Assembly (NCBI GenBank): GCA_903922605.1
Contig: CAIXUG010000042.1
Location: 18,933 to 82,932 of the forward strand
Reading direction: 5' to 3'
Source of the DNA: an uncultured Verrucomicrobiota bacterium
GTDB lineage: Bacteria > Verrucomicrobiota > Verrucomicrobiia > Limisphaerales > UBA9464
DNA: 64,000 bases
Shown: positions 61,301 to 64,000 of the stretch, one piece after another
Numbering within the stretch: position 1 is the first letter of the stretch
How the letters are laid out: every line of letters starts with the position of its first letter
Position numbers and translations under genes: made by a program
The notes under the pieces: model-generated
Told to the model about the DNA's origin: nothing
Seen by the model: the letters and a program-made list of their open reading frames with translations, nothing else
Database searches by the model: none

Positions 61301-61924
61301 GAGCGCCTGCTGGGCTTCGTCGCGTTGGCCGAGGCGCAGCAGCACCTGGCTGAGCTGGTAATAGGCGGAGGGATGATTCGTCTCAAACTGCGTGACCTCG
61401 CGGAACTGCACGGCGGCATCGTCCAGTTTGCCCCAGCCGAGAAACGCGCGACCAAGCTGGAAGCTCACGGGATTCACCGAGGGGTCGGCGTCCTTGGCCT
61501 GCTGCAGCTCCTGCACCGCGTTGGAAAACTGGTTCTGCCGGAGCGCGGCGCAGCCGAGCAGGAAATGCGCGGCGGCGCTGCCCGGCTGGTAGCGCAGCAC
61601 CTCATCCGCATGGATCGCGGCCTGGGCTGGCTGGCCGAGCAGCAAAAAGGCATTGGCCAGGTTCAGGTGGACATCCGGATTGGCCGGGTTCATGGCCAGA
61701 GCGCTCTGAAAGGCGGTGACCGCCTTGGCCGGGTCGCCCTTGTCGTAGAAGGTTTTGCCCGAGGCCATGGCCTGGGCGTAGGGCGCGTTGGCGTCGCCCC
61801 CCGATTCCGCCGTCCCCCGCTGCACCAGCCACCACGCGCCAACTGCGATGGCGGCGATGAGGAGCAGGCCGGCGAGGAGCAGCAGCAGCGGGTTGACGCG
61901 GCGTTGCGACGAGGGTTGAGCCAT
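58394..61924 (-). CDS. Membrane-anchored TPR/FG-GAP (VCBS) protein with two in-frame repeat insertions
   Basis: 1176 aa. An N-terminal signal anchor (VNPLLLLLAGLLLIAAIAVGAWW, residues about 11-33), then five or so TPR units (about 45-230; AFQSALAMNPANPDVHLNLANAF), seven-bladed-type FG-GAP/VCBS repeats (about 260-640; DFNNDLRNDVALV, DYDNDGWLDLVAWG, DFDNDCDLDFIVDIE) as in CRTAC1/UnbV-like proteins, and a C-terminal ~500-residue region of unknown fold. Two copies of the peptide PSPLNGERAGVRGE (about 819-832 and 993-1006) are encoded by a 42-bp dispersed repeat. The N-terminus suggests inner-membrane anchoring with a periplasmic scaffold. Confidence 0.84.
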   Translation of the reverse strand: MAQPSSQRRVNPLLLLLAGLLLIAAIAVGAWWLVQRGTAESGGDANAPYAQAMASGKTFYDKGDPAKAVTAFQSALAMNPANPDVHLNLANAFLLLGQPAQAAIHADEVLRYQPGSAAAHFLLGCAALRQNQFSNAVQELQQAKDADPSVNPVSFQLGRAFLGWGKLDDAAVQFREVTQFETNHPSAYYQLSQVLLRLGQRDEAQQALAEHQKIAAGKTQAADNPALYERCKYTEIIAPFPLEQPDRSGIAVKFVDDSARAFGGDAAKLHGPFAVMEVNRRGWNDLLLADDTGIRLLWNSNGVFTARAQPLALPSAKGATQVLVGDLQNDRYEDAVVLSPAGVTVLRFATNGNFTDATIFSGLRAAQASGVSGALGDLDFTGKLGLLLASADGKLRSFTNLGSGTFRERKAPAFGAEGVTEITVDDWNNDDLPDVLLTRTNQPPLILANARGSGLAATNAPAEWPVARALAVGDFNNDLRNDVALVTDRAIEIFFGGLREPLRLPAKGNQIRHVRAIDYDNDGWLDLVAWGADGVRIWRNRGSAGFHEVTRQLGLGALATANVRHFAVADFDNDCDLDFIVDIEGVGLKFLRNDGGNANGLLKLRLLGNRSNASALGVKAELSSGGWHGLRSVQTLPIEIGVGKRKQLDSVSIRWFDTRQDTTEVDVTCDAFTIFELILPTGSCPYLYAWDGHSNRFVTDILGAAPLGLPVAPGRFIAADPDELVWIGNEQNFVPRHGSYEVRLTEELREVLYLDYARLVAVDHPTGTEVHPTSKLMPGPPFPKHELMTLGQRIPLRHATAFNAILTPNTLLSSGGSPSPSPLNGERAGVRGEAAHGETSSTSSEPIDVTTALQTVDHQMVSPAHLRGPQYRGLAEPHRVILDFGPLDQVSHPVLALTGWLRFGGGMANIAAAHDPDFPFPFPVLEAETAQGWQALPVIVGAPAGKTKTILVDLTGHLPAGTKRLRLTQAFEIHWDRIALFDGASPSYTAVPTPSPLNGERAGVRGENGKGAYVLTPATTDLHWRGYSEFADLPWNEPLTPRYDRVKSKPDWASTPSGWATRYGSVTELLTANDNGLVLVAGGDELTLKFAADPLPPVPAGQVRDFFLQVTGWDKDADYHVARGDEIAPLPSRALDDQHYGTQPRPAFPSDALNEQYNTRWVGPKTFARRTAGISQ
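58904..58945 (-). repeat. 42-bp dispersed repeat inside a coding region, copy A
   Basis: Palindrome-containing repeat of the CTCACCCCTCACCCCGGC type, with a CCCTCTCCCC/GGGGAGAGGG hairpin around ATTGA. It occupies exactly 14 codons of the host gene. One base differs from copy B. Confidence 0.9.
59426..59467 (-). repeat. 42-bp dispersed repeat inside a coding region, copy B
   Basis: Same element as copy A with 41 of 42 bases identical (A to G in the loop). It is inserted in the same frame and strand about 520 bp from copy A. A related sequence lies at both ends of the inner element at 29427-29592. Confidence 0.9.
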
Positions 61925-62254
61925 AGGACTCCAAAGACGCTAGCGCAGAGCGGCGCCGAGGGCGCGGGAAAAAAGTGGGACGGAACCGGCTTGGTTTTAA
62001 CCCGCCTGAACCGACTCGCACTTGGCGCGGCAAGCGGCCACACCGGCACCGGCCGCAGGCTCGGCACCGCAGTCATATCATCGTTCGTGGGGTGAACACC
62101 CAATAGGCAAGCACCCCATAGAACGATCGAGGTGAACTCCTTTAAGGTCCGAGGCGAAAAGCAGAATTCTCGACCAAAACGGACCGTTAAAACAGCGCGC
62201 CGCGGTGGTTATGCCGGCCGGCGGCGTGCGCCGGACCGACATCAGTTTAAAGCA
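61925..62254. other. 330-bp gene-free region between divergent genes
   Basis: It separates the TPR/FG-GAP gene (minus) from the collagen-like gene (plus). A CCGGCCGGCGGCGTGCGCCGG GC-rich palindromic patch occurs around 62213-62233. No tRNA, riboswitch or small coding sequence was recognised. Confidence 0.5.
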
Positions 62255-64000
62255 ATGAATACCTTGATCCAAATTCCCGAATCGAAGGGCCAGGTTTGCC
62301 TCGCAAGTGATCGGTTAAGTAACCAGGCGAGGGTGCCTGCTTTCCGCAAGCCATCCGGACTCTTCAGGTTGGCGGTGTCGCTGGCGGGGACTTTTTTCCT
62401 GCTGTGGGGCGCATCCTCGGCCCGTGCTGATCAGAATCCGGTGGGTTGCGACGGGAGCGGATTGGGGGTCGGCCTCTTTATCGACACTTCGGATGTTCGC
62501 GTCGGCAACACCGTATTTTACAGCCTCCAGGTCTTCAATGGAATCCCTGGCAGCGGGCGCATCGTCTGTGATGCCAGTGACATTGAGGCGTTCATCGTCA
62601 CCCCGGACGGCGCAACCAATGCCATCCCCTTGGTCCGCACGCTCCTCCATCAGGGTGAGTCCGATTTCTACACCAATGTGGTGGGTTATGTGATCAACGC
62701 CCGAGATTTCCAACCCGACGGCACGTTGCGCGCGACGGCTTCGGTGATCGGCGTCATCCACCAAAATGATACGGACAGCAGCGGCGGCGCTTTCCAAGGA
62801 CTGAACTCCGAAGTGTGTGTCTGGAGCGCATGCCCCGGAATGTGCGGGACCAACGGTATCAATGGGACCAACGGCCTGAATGGCAGTGTCGGACCCAGGG
62901 GACCAGTGGGCTTGACGGGAGCCACCGGTCCGGCGGGGAAAAACGGCCTGAACGGTCTCAGCGGGACCAATGGCCTTAACGGAACCAACGGCTTGACCGG
63001 CAGCGTCGGACCGAGCGGCCCGACGGGCCTGACTGGGCGGAACGGAACCAACGGTCTCAACGGCGGCATCGGTCCGAAGGGACCAATGGGTTTGACGGGA
63101 GCCACTGGTCTGGCGGGGAAAAACGGATTGAACGGGCTGAACGGAACCAACGGCGCGAATGGCACCAACGGTTTGACCGGCCGCGTCGGACCGAGCGGCC
63201 CGACGGGCCTGACCGGGCGGGACGGAAGCAACGGTCTCAACGGAACGAACGGCCTAAATGGCAGCATTGGTCCGAGGGGACCAATGGGTTCGGCGGGAGC
63301 CACTGGTCTGGCGGGGAAAAACGGATTGAACGGGCTGAACGGAACCAACGGCGTGAATGGCACCAACGGATTGGCCGGTAGCGTCGGCCTGACGGGGGCC
63401 ACAGGTCTGACCGGAGCGACCGGGCTGACGGGCAGCATCGGACTGACAGGCCCAAATGGATTAACCGGACCGAAGGGTTTGGCGGGCGCGAATGGACTTA
63501 ATGGGACCAATGGCGTGAACGGTACCAACGGACTGGCCGGCAGCATCGGCCTGACTGGCGCAACTGGTTTGACTGGAGCGACTGGTCTAACGGGCAGCAT
63601 CGGACTGACAGGCCCGACGGGTCTGACCGGCAACATCGGACCGAGCGGTCCGACGGGCTTGACCGGAGCCAAGGGCTTGAACGGGCTGAACGGAACCAAC
63701 GGTGTAAATGGCACCAACGGATTGGCCGGCAGCGTCGGCCTGACTGGGGCCACGGGTTTGACCGGAGCGACCGGTCTGACCGGCAGCATCGGACCGATCG
63801 GCCCTACAGGCCTCACGGGCCTCACCGGAGCCAAGGGTCTGGCGGGCTTGAATGGGCTGAACGGGACCAATGGCGTGAACGGTACCAACGGACTGGCCGG
63901 CAGCGTCGGCCTGACTGGGGCCACGGGTTTGACCGGAGCGACCGGTCTGACCGGCAGCATCGGACCGATCGGCCCTACAGGCCTCACGGGCCTCACCGGA
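62255..64000 (+). CDS. Exported collagen-like (Gly-X-Y repeat) protein, 5' part
   Basis: The frame is open for 582 codons to the window end with no stop. After a 40-residue N-terminus comes a signal/anchor ([20 protein letters not shown]). An unidentified domain of ~130 residues ([20 protein letters not shown]; a few Cys residues including [10 protein letters not shown]) follows, and from about residue 200 a pure Gly-X-Y run ([26 protein letters not shown]). X/Y positions are rich in Asn, Thr, Leu and Ser rather than Pro, and Lys is rare. GTG 62333 is an alternative start that would shorten the leader. A triple-helical surface fibre is the likely structure. Its 3' end lies outside. Confidence 0.9.
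   Translation, partial: MNTLIQIPESKGQVCLASDRLSNQARVPAFRKPSGLFRLAVSLAGTFFLLWGASSARADQNPVGCDGSGLGVGLFIDTSDVRVGNTVFYSLQVFNGIPGSGRIVCDASDIEAFIVTPDGATNAIPLVRTLLHQGESDFYTNVVGYVINARDFQPDGTLRATASVIGVIHQNDTDSSGGAFQGLNSEVCVWSACPGMCGTNGINGTNGLNGSVGPRGPVGLTGATGPAGKNGLNGLSGTNGLNGTNGLTGSVGPSGPTGLTGRNGTNGLNGGIGPKGPMGLTGATGLAGKNGLNGLNGTNGANGTNGLTGRVGPSGPTGLTGRDGSNGLNGTNGLNGSIGPRGPMGSAGATGLAGKNGLNGLNGTNGVNGTNGLAGSVGLTGATGLTGATGLTGSIGLTGPNGLTGPKGLAGANGLNGTNGVNGTNGLAGSIGLTGATGLTGATGLTGSIGLTGPTGLTGNIGPSGPTGLTGAKGLNGLNGTNGVNGTNGLAGSVGLTGATGLTGATGLTGSIGPIGPTGLTGLTGAKGLAGLNGLNGTNGVNGTNGLAGSVGLTGATGLTGATGLTGSIGPIGPTGLTGLTG
63724..64000 (+). repeat. Recent 171-bp duplication in the collagen-like region
   Basis: Bases 63724-63829 and 63895-64000 are identical for 106 bp at a 171-bp offset (57 residues, 19 triplets), and the second copy runs into the window edge. 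This shows a recent in-frame expansion of the Gly-X-Y region. Confidence 0.85.

Noticed and set aside
62686..63996. Minus-strand 'PVxPVxP' proline-rich protein
   Set aside because: It is the exact antisense of the Gly-X-Y collagen repeats; it has no signal or family and the N-terminal part reads through the other gene's unique domain.

Overview
This is a high-GC chromosomal window that looks like a member of the Verrucomicrobiota, most likely the Limisphaerales/Pedosphaera side of the phylum. That placement is an inference. It rests on very large secreted proteins (lamin-tail/CotH, RCC1 propellers, DUF1349/PA14, a TPR/FG-GAP protein, a collagen-like protein), a PVC-type pseudopilin, many REP/MITE-like intergenic repeats and a Gram-negative envelope (TonB receptor, OMF efflux). 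No rRNA, tRNA, CRISPR array or complete insertion sequence was recognised.

Layout. 1-8.9 kb: 3' end of folE2, a large AsmA-type protein, an M20 dipeptidase and pyruvate phosphate dikinase with a textbook terminator. 8.9-11.1 kb: small membrane and secreted proteins of unknown function. 11.2-17.1 kb (minus strand): an EmrAB/OMF-type tripartite efflux operon with its TetR regulator and two nearly identical operators, ending with an AhpD-like gene. 17.2-19.4 kb: a lipoprotein and a DGPF-protein/ECF42-type sigma pair. 19.4-26.1 kb: palindromic repeats, an S1C protease, a DUF3500/EF-hand gene pair, a lipoprotein esterase and htpG.

26.3-28.4 kb: a visibly lower-GC island carrying a BamHI-type restriction-modification system: controller protein with a C-box, BamHI-like nuclease with catalytic and DNA-contact residues retained, and a convergent beta-class methyltransferase whose stop overlaps that of the nuclease. 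28.5-34.5 kb: hydrolase, pseudopilin, rlmN, a YkgJ-type Cys-cluster protein followed by a duplicated fragment of its own 3' end, and an AlkA-like glycosylase. 34.6-46 kb: a 1954-aa lamin-tail/CotH protein, a clan-A glycoside-hydrolase-like protein and a double RCC1 propeller.

46.4-56.5 kb: a small exported protein, agmatine deiminase, then a tight operon of TonB receptor, YfiR and a CHASE8 hybrid histidine kinase, which looks like an envelope-sensing relay; pyrD is convergent to it. 56.7-64 kb: a DUF1349/PA14 protein, a TPR/FG-GAP membrane protein that has absorbed two 42-bp dispersed repeats in frame, and a collagen-like gene running off the window end.

The observations I consider most worth following are: (i) the BamHI-like system with a predicted GGATCC specificity; (ii) the TonB-YfiR-CHASE8 kinase relay; (iii) a similar C-terminal module ending in [FY]Y[RH]V on three unrelated giant exported proteins, a possible sorting tag; and (iv) several repeat families, some with compensatory stem changes and some invading coding sequences.
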